Positions 15,782-25,387 of a stretch of DNA of 57,587 nt are shown piece by piece. Within the stretch, counting starts at the first letter, position 1; the number at the start of each line of letters is the position of its first letter. The position numbers and the translations under genes are program-made. The notes under the pieces were generated by a model. It had not been told where the DNA came from and did not search any database. It was given only the letters and a program-made list of their open reading frames with translations. Source of the stretch: Martelella alba (lineage in GTDB: Bacteria; Pseudomonadota; Gammaproteobacteria; Enterobacterales; Enterobacteriaceae); contig NZ_SZPQ01000033.1 in assembly GCF_005217455.1 (NCBI RefSeq), forward strand, positions 1 to 57,587. The letters are read 5' to 3'.

Positions 15782-18502
15782 TCACGCAAGCGCGGACATT
15801 TCCCCCACCAATCCTAAACGCTTACTGTAATAAATCGCCTCGCCGTTTTTCGATACCAGCAAGACCTGAGCCCCCGGCCGATGCTGGCGCTTACGGAATT
15901 GCTCAAGCGTCTGCGCTGCGGGTAAGGAAAAATGGCCGGACTGGCTTTCCCACCAAGATTTGCGCACTTGCACCCGGCTTTTCTCCCAGCGAAAATCCCC
16001 CTCACCGACCACAGGTTGCAGTTGGCCGTCCGGATCAAGCCATGCGAGATAGACATCCGTGCTTTCTTCACCGAGTCGCGTGGAAAACGCCCCGTCTTCA
16101 CTCCATAAAATCTCGCTGGCAGCTCTGTTATAACCGTTAGCCATTTGCAATAAGCTCTGCGAAGCGATGGCGCGTCGGCCTATCTCCTTGCCATAGACTT
16201 TATTGGAGAGGGTTTGCAGTTCTTGAGGAACAGGTATGCTTTCCTCGTAAACCCCATCGACCAACGCCCTGGCGCCTTCGGGCATGCGAATTTCGCCATA
16301 TTGCCTTAACAAGACCTGTGTTCGCCATAAACAGGCATGGTCCGGATACACAAAACCGCTGCCCCTCAATTCATCCCCCAGCCAACCCTGTTTCGCCTCC
16401 TCCTGCCATTCCGGCGCTAAAATATGCAGAATCGGGGGTTGACGTTTATCGGTAAGAGTGCCTTCACATTGGCCTTGTCCCCCGCGAATGTGACGTTGCA
16501 AGCGCCCCGCGCGCTGTATCAGCAAATCAATCGGGGCAAGATCGGTAATCATATAATCCAGATCTAAATCCAGACTTTGCTCAATGACCTGAGTCGCAAT
16601 CAACACCTTCCCACGCCGTTCATTTCCTGTTGACGTTTTGCCAAACCATTTGAGGGTTTTATCTTCGATTACCATACGATCGGCAAAAGCAAAACGGCTA
16701 TGAAACAGTAAAAGGTCCTGTTCTGGAATTTTCGCTTCATTTAATAATTGCTGGAACACTTTCAGCGCGTCATCCACTGTATTTCGAATCCAACAAATAC
16801 AGTGACCTTCACTTACCGCCCGGTATATCAGATCTATAGCCTGCCGGCGCGTCTCACACCAGTTCACCGCCACGGTACGCCGCACCTCCTTACGCGTCGC
16901 CAAAGACTGTTCGAGGAGTCCGGCCGAGGAAAGATGACTTAACCAGGGATACCCTGTCTCGCTGGCGGATTGCGCCATAGGCAACCCGGCGCCCTCAGTA
17001 AATGCTGCAAGCAGTTTTTCACGCAAGGCGGCGGGTAATGTCGCGCTTAAAATAATGGCGCTACCGCCCTGAGCCGCATGAAAGCAAAGCAGCCCTTCCA
17101 GCAATTTCACCATATAGCTGTCGTATGCATGCACTTCGTCTAAGAGCAAAATTTTGTCGCGCATACCCAGCAGACGTAATGATTGATGGCGAAACGGCAT
17201 TACCGCCATGAGAACTTGATCGATTGTCCCGACACCCACCTCGGCCAATAACGCTTTTTTTCGCGAGTCCGCAAACCAGGCATGGCATTCGCTGCCCGCA
17301 TTGGCGTCGATACGATCATAATCTTCCTGCTCGGTTTCCACGGGTTGCCAGACCGACTGGCTGAACGCCTCGGACATTTGCCTGCCGCCATGGGCCAGTA
17401 CCAAAGAGGGTCGGGTATCCTCGGCAAACAACGCGCGGTACGCTTTCGCCAAACGATCGTACATGGCATTGGCCGTCGCCATGGTCGGCAAACCCACATA
17501 CAGCCCTCGCCCTTTTTTGGCGGACAGTAAACGATGGGTCAGGATCAGCGCCGCTTCGGTTTTACCCGCGCCGGTCACATCCTCAAGAATAATCAGCTGC
17601 GGGCCAGGAGAGGAAATATCCAGCGTTGTAGCACACCGCTGCAGAGGGGTGAGTTCCTTTATAAACGGGAAAAGCGCTTGATACCCGACGTATTGGCTGT
17701 TTGAAGATATCGGCGGTAACCGCGAGAGCGTCTGTCGGGTTTGCTCACAGGCGATGATCCAATACTGTTCCAGCGGCATGGGCGCACTGTGATAAGGGAA
17801 ATTGACGTCATTGGAACCCATCCAGTCCGCCAATGTCATCAGCCCAGCGAAAAACCAGCTTTGCTCTTGCAAACATTTTCTACCGGGTTTCGTTTTCCAG
17901 GTTTCCGGCAGTACCTGAAATGGGAATAATGTGTTCAAAGCAGCCAAATACTGCCTCGCCGCATGCAAATCATCCTCATCGAAGGCTAACGCACCGCTGT
18001 TTTTCAAATTTTTGGGCGGCATGCCATGATGACCGGTGCTGATCGCCATCCAGATATTAAGTGCCTTGCGGAAAGGCCGAAGGTCCTCCGGCGCCCTTCC
18101 CCAAAGACGATCTTCATCCCCCTCACACCACGTGTTGAAAATCTTGCCCCACAAATAAAATCCCAAAGAATCATGTCGTTCCGTGGCGACGATGTTTTTC
18201 TGGGCCGGAACCAGTCGTTCATCGGGGAAAACGGCGTAACGCTGAAACCCGCGGGCGAATTTGCCGATATCATGACAGGCAAAGAGATAAGCTATCCATA
18301 AGGCGCCTTCTTCCTCTGACATACCGCAAGACGCCAGCACTTGCTTACTGCCGAAAAAATCCCGCTTAACCATAAGAAAGCCGCAGGCCGCCACATCCAG
18401 GCAGTGATAAGCGAGCAGATGATAGTCATCACCCATGCTTCCCTGCTTTTTACGCGCTTTTCCCCAATATCTAAGATAGTCCGGAGTGGGTTTTTTACTC
18501 AT
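15782..18502 (-). CDS. cas3: Type I-E Cas3 helicase-nuclease
   Basis: A 906-residue Cas3, the processive nuclease recruited by Cascade after R-loop formation. The N-terminal HD domain has His33, the His77-Asp78 pair in FACHDIGKF, GHH at 157-159 and SADW-like LADWMGSN near 224. The SF2 helicase has Walker A GAGKT (311-315), DEVH (455-458), SATL (about 480) and motif VI QRAGRLQRH. Length fits E. coli Cas3 (888). All catalytic motifs appear intact. It is the first gene of the cas operon. Upstream lies a pair of near-identical 13-mers (18518-18530, 18553-18565). Confidence 0.98.
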   Translation of the reverse strand: MSKKPTPDYLRYWGKARKKQGSMGDDYHLLAYHCLDVAACGFLMVKRDFFGSKQVLASCGMSEEEGALWIAYLFACHDIGKFARGFQRYAVFPDERLVPAQKNIVATERHDSLGFYLWGKIFNTWCEGDEDRLWGRAPEDLRPFRKALNIWMAISTGHHGMPPKNLKNSGALAFDEDDLHAARQYLAALNTLFPFQVLPETWKTKPGRKCLQEQSWFFAGLMTLADWMGSNDVNFPYHSAPMPLEQYWIIACEQTRQTLSRLPPISSNSQYVGYQALFPFIKELTPLQRCATTLDISSPGPQLIILEDVTGAGKTEAALILTHRLLSAKKGRGLYVGLPTMATANAMYDRLAKAYRALFAEDTRPSLVLAHGGRQMSEAFSQSVWQPVETEQEDYDRIDANAGSECHAWFADSRKKALLAEVGVGTIDQVLMAVMPFRHQSLRLLGMRDKILLLDEVHAYDSYMVKLLEGLLCFHAAQGGSAIILSATLPAALREKLLAAFTEGAGLPMAQSASETGYPWLSHLSSAGLLEQSLATRKEVRRTVAVNWCETRRQAIDLIYRAVSEGHCICWIRNTVDDALKVFQQLLNEAKIPEQDLLLFHSRFAFADRMVIEDKTLKWFGKTSTGNERRGKVLIATQVIEQSLDLDLDYMITDLAPIDLLIQRAGRLQRHIRGGQGQCEGTLTDKRQPPILHILAPEWQEEAKQGWLGDELRGSGFVYPDHACLWRTQVLLRQYGEIRMPEGARALVDGVYEESIPVPQELQTLSNKVYGKEIGRRAIASQSLLQMANGYNRAASEILWSEDGAFSTRLGEESTDVYLAWLDPDGQLQPVVGEGDFRWEKSRVQVRKSWWESQSGHFSLPAAQTLEQFRKRQHRPGAQVLLVSKNGEAIYYSKRLGLVGEMSALA

Positions 18503-18912
18503 TATTCTTTACCCCGACTTTATCGACAAAGTGCATTTTTAATATACATTGTCTTTATCGGCAAATACGAGAAACAATCCACGTATTAATGGTGGTGATT
18601 CAAATTTATCTGTCGCTTAATCTGATATTTTCAACCTCGTGTTTTAATACCTCATTATCTGCCGGCGCCCCTCGATAAACCCAGCGCATTGAGCAAAAGA
18701 TGCTTCCTGGGTGTTCTTTTACCCCACCGCCATCCTAACGGCCCTGCCGTCAATGGCAAAAAAAACTTTCCATTTCGAAACACTACAACCTTTCGTTTTG
18801 CCTTTTAACTATCATTTAGTTTCGTTTGGTGATGCCGATCACAAACAAATGGTTCTGAATATGAAAGTATCCAGTGCAGTGACTCAAACCAGGCAGTGTT
18901 CAAGGAAATTAA
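18503..18912. promoter_or_regulatory. Divergent control region between cas3 and the gat-like operon
   Basis: On the cas3 side, the direct repeats CTTTATCGACAAA (18518-18530) and CTTTATCGGCAAA (18553-18565) are 35 bp apart, about three helical turns. On the gat side there are DeoR-type TTTCGTTT boxes at 18791-18798 and 18820-18827, and TTTCGAAA at 18773-18780. A CRP-like site GGTGA-N6-TCACA at 18828-18843 matches 9 of 10 key bases. This predicts cAMP-CRP activation and repression by a DeoR-family regulator of the sugar operon; no such regulator gene is adjacent. Confidence 0.55.
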
Positions 18913-20178
18913 ATGAAAGAGATCATTCAGAAGCACATCTCCGGAACGCCGATCGGCATCTGTTCAGTGTGTTCGGCACATCCGCTGGTCATTGAAGCGG
19001 CTCTTCGCTTTGATCTGGCCGGCGATCGAAAGGTACTGATTGAGGCCACGTCAAATCAGGTCAATCAATTTGGCGGTTATACCGGCATGCAACCGGCGCA
19101 ATTTCGCGATTTCGTGTTGGCCATCGCGGATAATATAGGCTTTCCCCCTCAGCGGATTATCTTGGGCGGAGATCACCTGGGGCCGAACTGCTGGAGAAAC
19201 GAAACTGCCGAAAGCGCATTACTGAAATCCGAAACCTTAATTGAACAGTATGTCCGGGCGGGTTTCACCAAAATCCATATCGATACCTCGATGTCCTGCA
19301 GCGACGATCCCGTGCCGCTTAGCCCGTTGACCGTGGCTGAACGCGCCGCCCGACTTTGCCAGGTAGCCGAGCAGACCGCCACCGATGAACAAAAAACGCG
19401 GCTGACCTATGTCGTCGGAACGGAAGTGCCGGTACCGGGGGGAGAAAGCAAAGCCATCGAATCGGTGCATATCACGACGCCCGCCGCGGCGCTGGAAACC
19501 ATCAATAGCCATTATCAGGCCTTCGCCGCCCGCGGCCTTAACGAGGCGATTGAAAGAATCGTCGCCATCGTCGTGCAGCCCGGAGTCGAGTTCGATCATT
19601 CGTCGATCGTGCATTATCAACCGCAACTGGCGCAAAATTTGTCAAACGCCGTCGAGAACACCGGATTGGTTTATGAAGCCCACTCCACGGATTATCAAAC
19701 CGCCGAGGCTTATAAAGCCCTGGTCCGCGATCACTTTGCGATCTTGAAAGTTGGCCCGGCGCTGACTTTCGCGTTACGCGAGGCCATGTTCGGCCTGGCG
19801 ATGATGGAAAATGCCCTCGTGGCGCCCGGCGATCGCAGCGAATTGATCGCGGTTATTGATGATGTTATGCAGGACGAGCCTGACTATTGGAAGAATTATT
19901 ACAGCCCGCTCCATTCCAAGGCACGGGTCGATATGCATTTCAGCCTCTCCGATCGGTTGCGCTATTACTGGCCGCACGTTCGCATTAATAAAGCGGTGGA
20001 CAAGCTGTTCGCTAACCTGGAGGGTATCGCCTTGCCGCTCGGCATCGTCAGCCAGTTTTTCCCGGAGCAATTTCAACGCGTCCTGCGCCAAGAGGCCGTC
20101 CTCACCCCGATGAATCTGGTCCTCCTGCGTATCCAGGATGTTCTACGGCTCTATCGCTATGGCTGCGGCCCACAATAA
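18913..20178 (+). CDS. D-tagatose-1,6-bisphosphate aldolase subunit, GatZ/KbaZ family
   Basis: A 421-residue protein of the GatZ/KbaZ family, cytosolic non-catalytic partners that stabilise the class II aldolase GatY/KbaY. Diagnostic segments are [39 protein letters not shown] and [12 protein letters not shown]. Length matches the family (420-430). It heads an operon with a GatD-like dehydrogenase and a GatY-like aldolase, so the aldolase complex is probably GatYZ-like. Whether the substrate is tagatose-1,6-bisphosphate or a stereoisomer cannot be told. Confidence 0.93.
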   Translation: MKEIIQKHISGTPIGICSVCSAHPLVIEAALRFDLAGDRKVLIEATSNQVNQFGGYTGMQPAQFRDFVLAIADNIGFPPQRIILGGDHLGPNCWRNETAESALLKSETLIEQYVRAGFTKIHIDTSMSCSDDPVPLSPLTVAERAARLCQVAEQTATDEQKTRLTYVVGTEVPVPGGESKAIESVHITTPAAALETINSHYQAFAARGLNEAIERIVAIVVQPGVEFDHSSIVHYQPQLAQNLSNAVENTGLVYEAHSTDYQTAEAYKALVRDHFAILKVGPALTFALREAMFGLAMMENALVAPGDRSELIAVIDDVMQDEPDYWKNYYSPLHSKARVDMHFSLSDRLRYYWPHVRINKAVDKLFANLEGIALPLGIVSQFFPEQFQRVLRQEAVLTPMNLVLLRIQDVLRLYRYGCGPQ

Positions 20179-20188
20179 GGACATGGTC

Positions 20189-21238
20189 ATGACGAGAATG
20201 AAAGAAATCGTTGTCGCCGGGAATAACGCGCTGGAGATTCGCGAAACCAATATGCCTGAGTGCGGCGATGAGGAAGTATTGGTCAAGGTCATTTATTCCG
20301 GGTTATGCGGATCGGATATTCCCCGCATTTTCCATCATGGCGCGCATTTTTATCCGGTTCGTCTGGGACATGAATTCTCCGCCGAGGTCGTTGCCATCGG
20401 CCGAAGCGTCAGTGGCATCAGACCCGGTAATATTATTTGTTGTGTGCCGCTTGTTCCCAACTTATCCGCGGAAGAAAGCCGGCGGGGATTTTATTCGCTC
20501 GGCAAGGGCTACTCCTTCGTGGGTTCGCGCTTGCCCGGCGGCAACGCGCAGTACGTGACATTACCACAAAGCAGTTGTTTCGTTTTGCCGGAAGACGTCA
20601 CTCCCCTGGAAGGGGCGTTTTTCGAGCCGGTCACCGTCGGCGTACATCCCATGCTGATGGCGGGCGGCTGTGAAAATAAAAATGTGCTGGTACTGGGCGT
20701 GGGCACCATCGGCCTGCTGGCCATGCAAACTGCCAAGGCCTTGGGCGCCAAAACGGTAACCGCGGTGGATATCAACAGCGAACGGCTGGCGCTCGCCAAA
20801 ACGTTGGGCGCAGATCATATTCTTAACGTCCACGATGAGAACGCATTGTCCGACTGCGATTTCCTACCGGATATCGCTTTTGACCAATTGATTCTGGAAA
20901 CGGCGGGCACGCCGCAAACAGTGGCTTTGGCTTTGCGGGTCGCCGGACCGCGCGCGCAAATCGCGCTGATAGGCACGCTGCACAGTGATCTGGCGCTGAC
21001 TTTCACCGAATACGAACAGATTTTACGCAAGGAATTGTCGTTGTTCGGTAGCTGGATGAATTATTCCGCGCCATTTCCCGGCGATGAATGGCGCCTGACG
21101 GTGGAGATGTTTCGCAAGAAACAAATCAGGATAGAGCCGCTTATCAGTTGCATTGTCAATGAAGAAGACTATGTCAAACAGGTCATTGCATTACAAGGCG
21201 GACCGGCCAATGGAAAAATCCTTTTATCGTGGGAATAA
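20189..21238 (+). CDS. Zinc-dependent polyol dehydrogenase, galactitol-1-phosphate dehydrogenase (GatD)-like
   Basis: A 349-residue medium-chain dehydrogenase that should oxidise a polyol phosphate with NAD. The catalytic zinc ligands are visible in SGLCGSD (Cys), LGHEFSAE (His-Glu) and FFEPVTVG (Glu). The Rossmann motif is VLGVGTIGLLAMQ, and LILETAGTPQTV and ELSLFGSWMNYS are close to E. coli GatD. The four structural-zinc cysteines expected near residues 90-110 are absent: the loop reads NLSAEESRRGFYSLG. I chose the ATG at 20189, 8 nt after AAGG. Two other ATGs (20183, 20198) are possible. Confidence 0.88.
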   Translation: MTRMKEIVVAGNNALEIRETNMPECGDEEVLVKVIYSGLCGSDIPRIFHHGAHFYPVRLGHEFSAEVVAIGRSVSGIRPGNIICCVPLVPNLSAEESRRGFYSLGKGYSFVGSRLPGGNAQYVTLPQSSCFVLPEDVTPLEGAFFEPVTVGVHPMLMAGGCENKNVLVLGVGTIGLLAMQTAKALGAKTVTAVDINSERLALAKTLGADHILNVHDENALSDCDFLPDIAFDQLILETAGTPQTVALALRVAGPRAQIALIGTLHSDLALTFTEYEQILRKELSLFGSWMNYSAPFPGDEWRLTVEMFRKKQIRIEPLISCIVNEEDYVKQVIALQGGPANGKILLSWE

Positions 21239-21241
21239 GCC

Positions 21242-22105
21242 ATGAACCATATCATCAATAGCAGTTACCTGCTGCGCCACGCGCAGAAAAACGGCTATGC
21301 CGTGCCGGCTTTTAATATTCATAACCTGGAAACAGTGCAGGTGGTGCTGACGGCCGCGAAAGAAATGTCATCTCCGGTGATACTGGCCGGCACGCCGGGA
21401 ACTTATCAGTATGCCGGGACGGCCCAATTAATCGCCATCGTCGAATCGCTGGCAGCCGAACTCCATCTGCAGGTGGTATTGCATCTGGACCATCATCATG
21501 AGCAGGCGGATATACGCGCCAAGGTCGAAAGCGGCATCCGGTCGGCCATGATCGACGGCAGCGCGTTGCCGCTGGAGGAAAATATCGCCATTACCCGCGA
21601 GGTTGCCGCGCTATGCCATCATTATGGTTGCAGCGTCGAGGCGGAAATCGGGCAATTGGTCGGCCGGGAAGACGATATGGTCATTGATGTCGCCACTGAT
21701 CCCTATACCCGGCCCGATCACGCCAAACGCCTGGTGGAGCAGACCGGCATCGACTCACTGGCGGTCGCCATCGGCACGGCGCACGGCCTTTATTGTTCGG
21801 CGCCGAAACTGGATTTCGAACGTTTGCGGGACATCGCCAGGATAACGGACATTCCCTTGGTGCTGCACGGCGCATCGGGACTGGCCGATGAGGATGTTCG
21901 TCAATGCATCGAACTGGGCATTTGCAAAGTCAATGTGGCGACCGATTTGAAATATGCCTACGCCGATGCGTTGAAAGCCTATTTCATCGATCACCCCAAA
22001 ACCACCGATCCTCGCGAATATAACACATTGGCCAAAGAGGCCATGAGAAATGTCGTCCGGAAAAAAATATTAACTTGCGGCAGTGCCGGCAAGGCATATT
22101 CATAA
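21242..22105 (+). CDS. Class II tagatose/fructose-bisphosphate aldolase, GatY/KbaY family
   Basis: A 287-residue zinc aldolase that cleaves a ketohexose-1,6-bisphosphate into dihydroxyacetone phosphate and glyceraldehyde-3-phosphate. The metal-site histidines occur in VLHLDHHHE, AIGTAHGLY and LVLHGASGL, and the phosphate loop is GICKVNVATDL. Length equals GatY and KbaY (284-286). Only 3 bp separate it from the GatD-like gene, so it is the third gene of the operon, paired functionally with the GatZ-like protein. Confidence 0.94.
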   Translation: MNHIINSSYLLRHAQKNGYAVPAFNIHNLETVQVVLTAAKEMSSPVILAGTPGTYQYAGTAQLIAIVESLAAELHLQVVLHLDHHHEQADIRAKVESGIRSAMIDGSALPLEENIAITREVAALCHHYGCSVEAEIGQLVGREDDMVIDVATDPYTRPDHAKRLVEQTGIDSLAVAIGTAHGLYCSAPKLDFERLRDIARITDIPLVLHGASGLADEDVRQCIELGICKVNVATDLKYAYADALKAYFIDHPKTTDPREYNTLAKEAMRNVVRKKILTCGSAGKAYS

Positions 22106-22322
22106 TGAAAGCGATAGCCCAAGACGACTCAAGTGACATCGTGAAAGTCAGTGATTGATAAATGTGTCGAGCATATGTTTGATGCCTCGGCAGCGGACTG
22201 ATAAAGAAAAGGATTTTCCCATTCATCCCCAGGATCATGGTGGAGATGTCACTGGGGGTCAACGGCGGCTGTCAAAGAGGCGACGTGAAGTCTGATGGGT
22301 AAAAAAAAATACTGGAGGCGGC
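22106..22322. other. Intergenic region with an enterobacterial dispersed repeat
   Basis: A 217-bp gap between the aldolase and mutarotase genes. It includes GGCGACGTGAAGTCTGATGG (22279-22298), which recurs as GGCGACGTGAAGTATGACGG at 39141-39160. The mutarotase ribosome binding site (CTGGAGGC) is at the right end. An internal promoter for the transporter half is possible. Confidence 0.5.
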
Positions 22323-22748
22323 ATGTTGAAAAATATTGATCCCTGTCTCTCACCAGAACTGCTTCATGCTTTATATTGTATGGGCCATGGTGATGAGATC
22401 ATTTTGAGCGATGCACACTTTCCCGCGCATACGGTTAACGCCAAGGTTATACGGGCCGACGGCAACCAGGTAGAAGGTTTGCTTAAGGCCATCATACCAT
22501 TATTTACGTTGGACAGTTATGTTTCGGATCCCGTGGTGATGATGTCCGCTAATACTGGCGATACGATCCCCGATGAACTGATCGCGGATTATCAGAAATG
22601 TCTGCCGCCGGCGCAGGAAATCACTTTTATCGAACGTTTCGCTTTTTACGAGCGAGCCCAAAAAGCTTATTGCGTCGTGGTAACATCCTCCACTCGGAAA
22701 TACGGCAACATTCTTCTGAAAAAAGGTGTTACCCCAATAGAATGTTAA
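22323..22748 (+). CDS. RbsD/FucU family sugar mutarotase
   Basis: A 141-residue protein of the RbsD/FucU family, decameric enzymes that interconvert anomers of pyranose sugars. The opening [20 protein letters not shown] and SDAHFPAHT contain the conserved His and Asp of the active site. The C-terminal Tyr region ([18 protein letters not shown]) is typical. Length 141 is FucU-like (140). It immediately precedes the ABC importer genes, which suggests that the imported ligand is a reducing monosaccharide, such as a deoxyhexose or hexose. Confidence 0.92.
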   Translation: MLKNIDPCLSPELLHALYCMGHGDEIILSDAHFPAHTVNAKVIRADGNQVEGLLKAIIPLFTLDSYVSDPVVMMSANTGDTIPDELIADYQKCLPPAQEITFIERFAFYERAQKAYCVVVTSSTRKYGNILLKKGVTPIEC

Positions 22749-22775
22749 CATTATCAATTGAAGCCGGAGTTTTTC

Positions 22776-24299
22776 ATGCAACAAGCAATATTGCAAATGA
22801 GAAATATTTCCAAATCATTTGCCGGCGTACAAGCACTGAAACATGTTGACTTCGAATTACGCAAGGGTGAAGTCCATGCGCTAATGGGCGAGAATGGCGC
22901 GGGCAAGTCGACATTAATGAAAGTTCTTATCGGCGTGTATGCGGCCGATGAGGGAACCATCTATTACAAGGATCAAGAAATCGCCTTCCATTCCGTCCTG
23001 GAAGCACAAAATAATGGTATCAGCATGATTTTCCAGGAATTGAACCTGGTACCGCATTTGTCCGTGGCGGAAAATATATTTCTAGCCAGAGAGCCGCTTA
23101 AAAACGGACTGGTGAATTTTTCACTGATGCGGGAGAAAGCAGCGGCGTTGTTGGAGATGTTCGATATCGATGTCTCTCCCGATGATATTATCAATACACT
23201 CTCCGTGGCCAAACAACAGATGGTGGAAATCGCCAAGGCACTGTCTTTTGATGTCGAAGTTTTGATCATGGACGAGCCAACCTCGGCACTGACCAAAAAG
23301 GAAATCGACCGGCTATTTCTGTTGATTGACAAATTGAAAAAACGGGACGTCTGTATCGTTTATATTTCACATCGCATGGAGGAATTGAAGCGTATTTGCG
23401 ACCATATCACCATATTTCGTGACGGCTGCTATATTTCGGATCATGTTTTTCGCGATATTACCATGGACGCCATTATCACCCAGATGGTCGGCCGCACTCT
23501 CGACAACCACTTCCCTGCGCGAAAATCGCAGGTCAAGGATCACGTGATTTTATCGATTCAAAACGCGACGCGCTACGGTGTCTTCCAGGGTATCGATTTT
23601 GATTTGCTGGAAGGGGAAATACTCGGCATTACCGGTCTGGTGGGCGCCAAGCGCACCGAGCTGGCCAGAGCCGTTTTCGGCGCCGAAACGCTGGATGAGG
23701 GACAGATTGTTTCTTTTGACCGGGAAATCACTATCACCAGTCCCCATGATGCTATTTTGGCGGGCATTGCCTATTTATCGGAAGATCGAAAACTTAACGG
23801 ACTTGCCGTGAATATGTCGATCAAAAGCAATGTCATGATGGCTGCGCTGGAGAAAGTCTGTGGCAAATGTGGCATTATTTCCAGCATGAAAGAGAAGTTG
23901 GCCTGTGATCAGTATATCCGGAAATTGAATATCAAAACCCCGCACATCGAGCAGATTGTCAAAAATCTCAGCGGTGGAAATCAGCAAAAAGTGGTCATTG
24001 CCAAATGGTTGTTTCGCGAAGCCAAGATCATGATTTTTGATGAGCCCACACGCGGTATCGATGTCGGCGCTAAATACGCTATATATGAATTACTGGATGA
24101 ACTGGCTAGCCAGGGGATCGGGGTTATTATGATTTCCTCTGAATTACCGGAAATTCTCGGCATGACCGATCGCGTGGTGGTAATGAGGGAAGGCGAAATG
24201 ACCGCGGTATTGCCAACCCGGCAAACCGATCAGGAGGAAATCATGCAATATGCCACGGGCGTGAAAAACATGTACCGTACCGAACAGGAGTGGGCTTGA
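22776..24299 (+). CDS. Sugar ABC transporter ATP-binding protein (RbsA-like)
   Basis: A 507-residue double-cassette ATPase of the ribose/galactose type. Cassette 1 has Walker A GENGAGKST, signature LSVAKQQM and Walker B VLIMDEPTSA. Cassette 2 has the expected degenerate Walker A (GLVGAKRTE), signature LSGGNQQK and IMIFDEPTRG. I chose the ATG at 22776, preceded by GGAG with 6 nt spacing, over an upstream in-frame ATG. It is cytosolic and peripheral to the membrane. The stop abuts the permease ATG (TGAATG), so the two are translationally coupled. Confidence 0.96.
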   Translation: MQQAILQMRNISKSFAGVQALKHVDFELRKGEVHALMGENGAGKSTLMKVLIGVYAADEGTIYYKDQEIAFHSVLEAQNNGISMIFQELNLVPHLSVAENIFLAREPLKNGLVNFSLMREKAAALLEMFDIDVSPDDIINTLSVAKQQMVEIAKALSFDVEVLIMDEPTSALTKKEIDRLFLLIDKLKKRDVCIVYISHRMEELKRICDHITIFRDGCYISDHVFRDITMDAIITQMVGRTLDNHFPARKSQVKDHVILSIQNATRYGVFQGIDFDLLEGEILGITGLVGAKRTELARAVFGAETLDEGQIVSFDREITITSPHDAILAGIAYLSEDRKLNGLAVNMSIKSNVMMAALEKVCGKCGIISSMKEKLACDQYIRKLNIKTPHIEQIVKNLSGGNQQKVVIAKWLFREAKIMIFDEPTRGIDVGAKYAIYELLDELASQGIGVIMISSELPEILGMTDRVVVMREGEMTAVLPTRQTDQEEIMQYATGVKNMYRTEQEWA

Positions 24300-25349
24300 A
24301 TGAACGATAAAAGAAAACTTTTATTGCAAAAGTTGGCTGCCTTAGGTGGTTTATTCCTGCTGATTATTATTTTTTCGTTTACCAGCGACAGTTTTTTTTC
24401 CATCAATAATATTATGACGGTGGGACTGCAAACCTCAACCATCGCCTTTATCGGCATCGGCGCGACTTGCGTTATCCTGACCGGCGGAATCGATTTGAGC
24501 GTCGGTTCGGTGGTGGCGCTGGCCGGCGTGAGCGCCGGTATGGCGGTGAACGCCGGCATGCCGGTGCCAATCGGCATGCTGGCCGGCGTACTGACCGGGA
24601 GTCTGTGCGGCGCGGCAAACGGCTTGCTGGTGACATCGCTCCGGCTGCCGCCCTTTATCGCTACGCTCGGTACCATGATGATTGTTCGCGGTCTGGCGTT
24701 GTATGTCACCAATGCGGCGCCAATATCCGGCATGCCGGATTCCTTCGGCGATTTGGGCAACGGTTCGCTGTTCCAGGTACTGCGCGAAGGCAGTAACGGC
24801 TTGCCGGAAGTGATCTTCCCCGGAATACCCTATCCGGTGCTCTTAATGATCGCCGCCGGTGTGCTGTTTACCTTCGCCTTGTCAAAAATGCGCATGGGAC
24901 GCTACTTGTACGCCATTGGCTCCAATGAGGAAGCGGCGCGGTTATCAGGCATAAAAACCGATCAGGTCAAGCTGTGCGCCTATATCATCAGCGGTACATT
25001 CGCCGGCTTGTGCGGCGTGGTGATCGCCTCCCGGTTAGTAACCGCCCAACCCAACGGCGGGGTGGCATATGAACTGGACGCCATCGCCAGCGCCGTGGTT
25101 GGCGGTACCTCATTGATGGGCGGCGTGGGAACCGTGGCGGGAACGTTGATAGGCGCGTTTATCATCGGCGTATTGCGCAATGGCCTTAATATGAACGGTG
25201 TGTCGTTCTTTGTTCAGCAGATCATCATTGGCAGCGTTATTTTGTTGGCCGTCGCCTATGACCAAATCCGTCAACGGCCGGCCGGTAAAAAGACCGCCAA
25301 ACAGAAAGTCGTCAGTAAAAAAGCGCCCGTAAACCAGTACGTAAAATAA
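24300..25349 (+). CDS. Sugar ABC transporter permease (RbsC-like)
   Basis: A 349-residue inner-membrane permease of the BPD_transp_2 family with about 8-10 hydrophobic segments. Family hallmarks are LTGGIDLSVGSVVALAGVSA and AAARLSGIKTDQVKL, the latter being the ATPase contact loop, and TSLMGGVGTVAGTLIGAFII. The C-terminus is lysine-rich (RPAGKKTAKQKVVSKK). It acts as a homodimer with the RbsA-like ATPase and the binding protein that follows. Confidence 0.96.
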   Translation: MNDKRKLLLQKLAALGGLFLLIIIFSFTSDSFFSINNIMTVGLQTSTIAFIGIGATCVILTGGIDLSVGSVVALAGVSAGMAVNAGMPVPIGMLAGVLTGSLCGAANGLLVTSLRLPPFIATLGTMMIVRGLALYVTNAAPISGMPDSFGDLGNGSLFQVLREGSNGLPEVIFPGIPYPVLLMIAAGVLFTFALSKMRMGRYLYAIGSNEEAARLSGIKTDQVKLCAYIISGTFAGLCGVVIASRLVTAQPNGGVAYELDAIASAVVGGTSLMGGVGTVAGTLIGAFIIGVLRNGLNMNGVSFFVQQIIIGSVILLAVAYDQIRQRPAGKKTAKQKVVSKKAPVNQYVK

Positions 25350-25387
25350 TTTTACCTTTGTACCCAACACTATGTGAAGGATATGAC

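Noticed and set aside
15718-15789. N-terminal extension of cse1 from a TTG codon
   Set aside because: The extra residues do not resemble Cse1, while the ATG at 15717 has a good ribosome binding site and gives the family-typical N-terminus.
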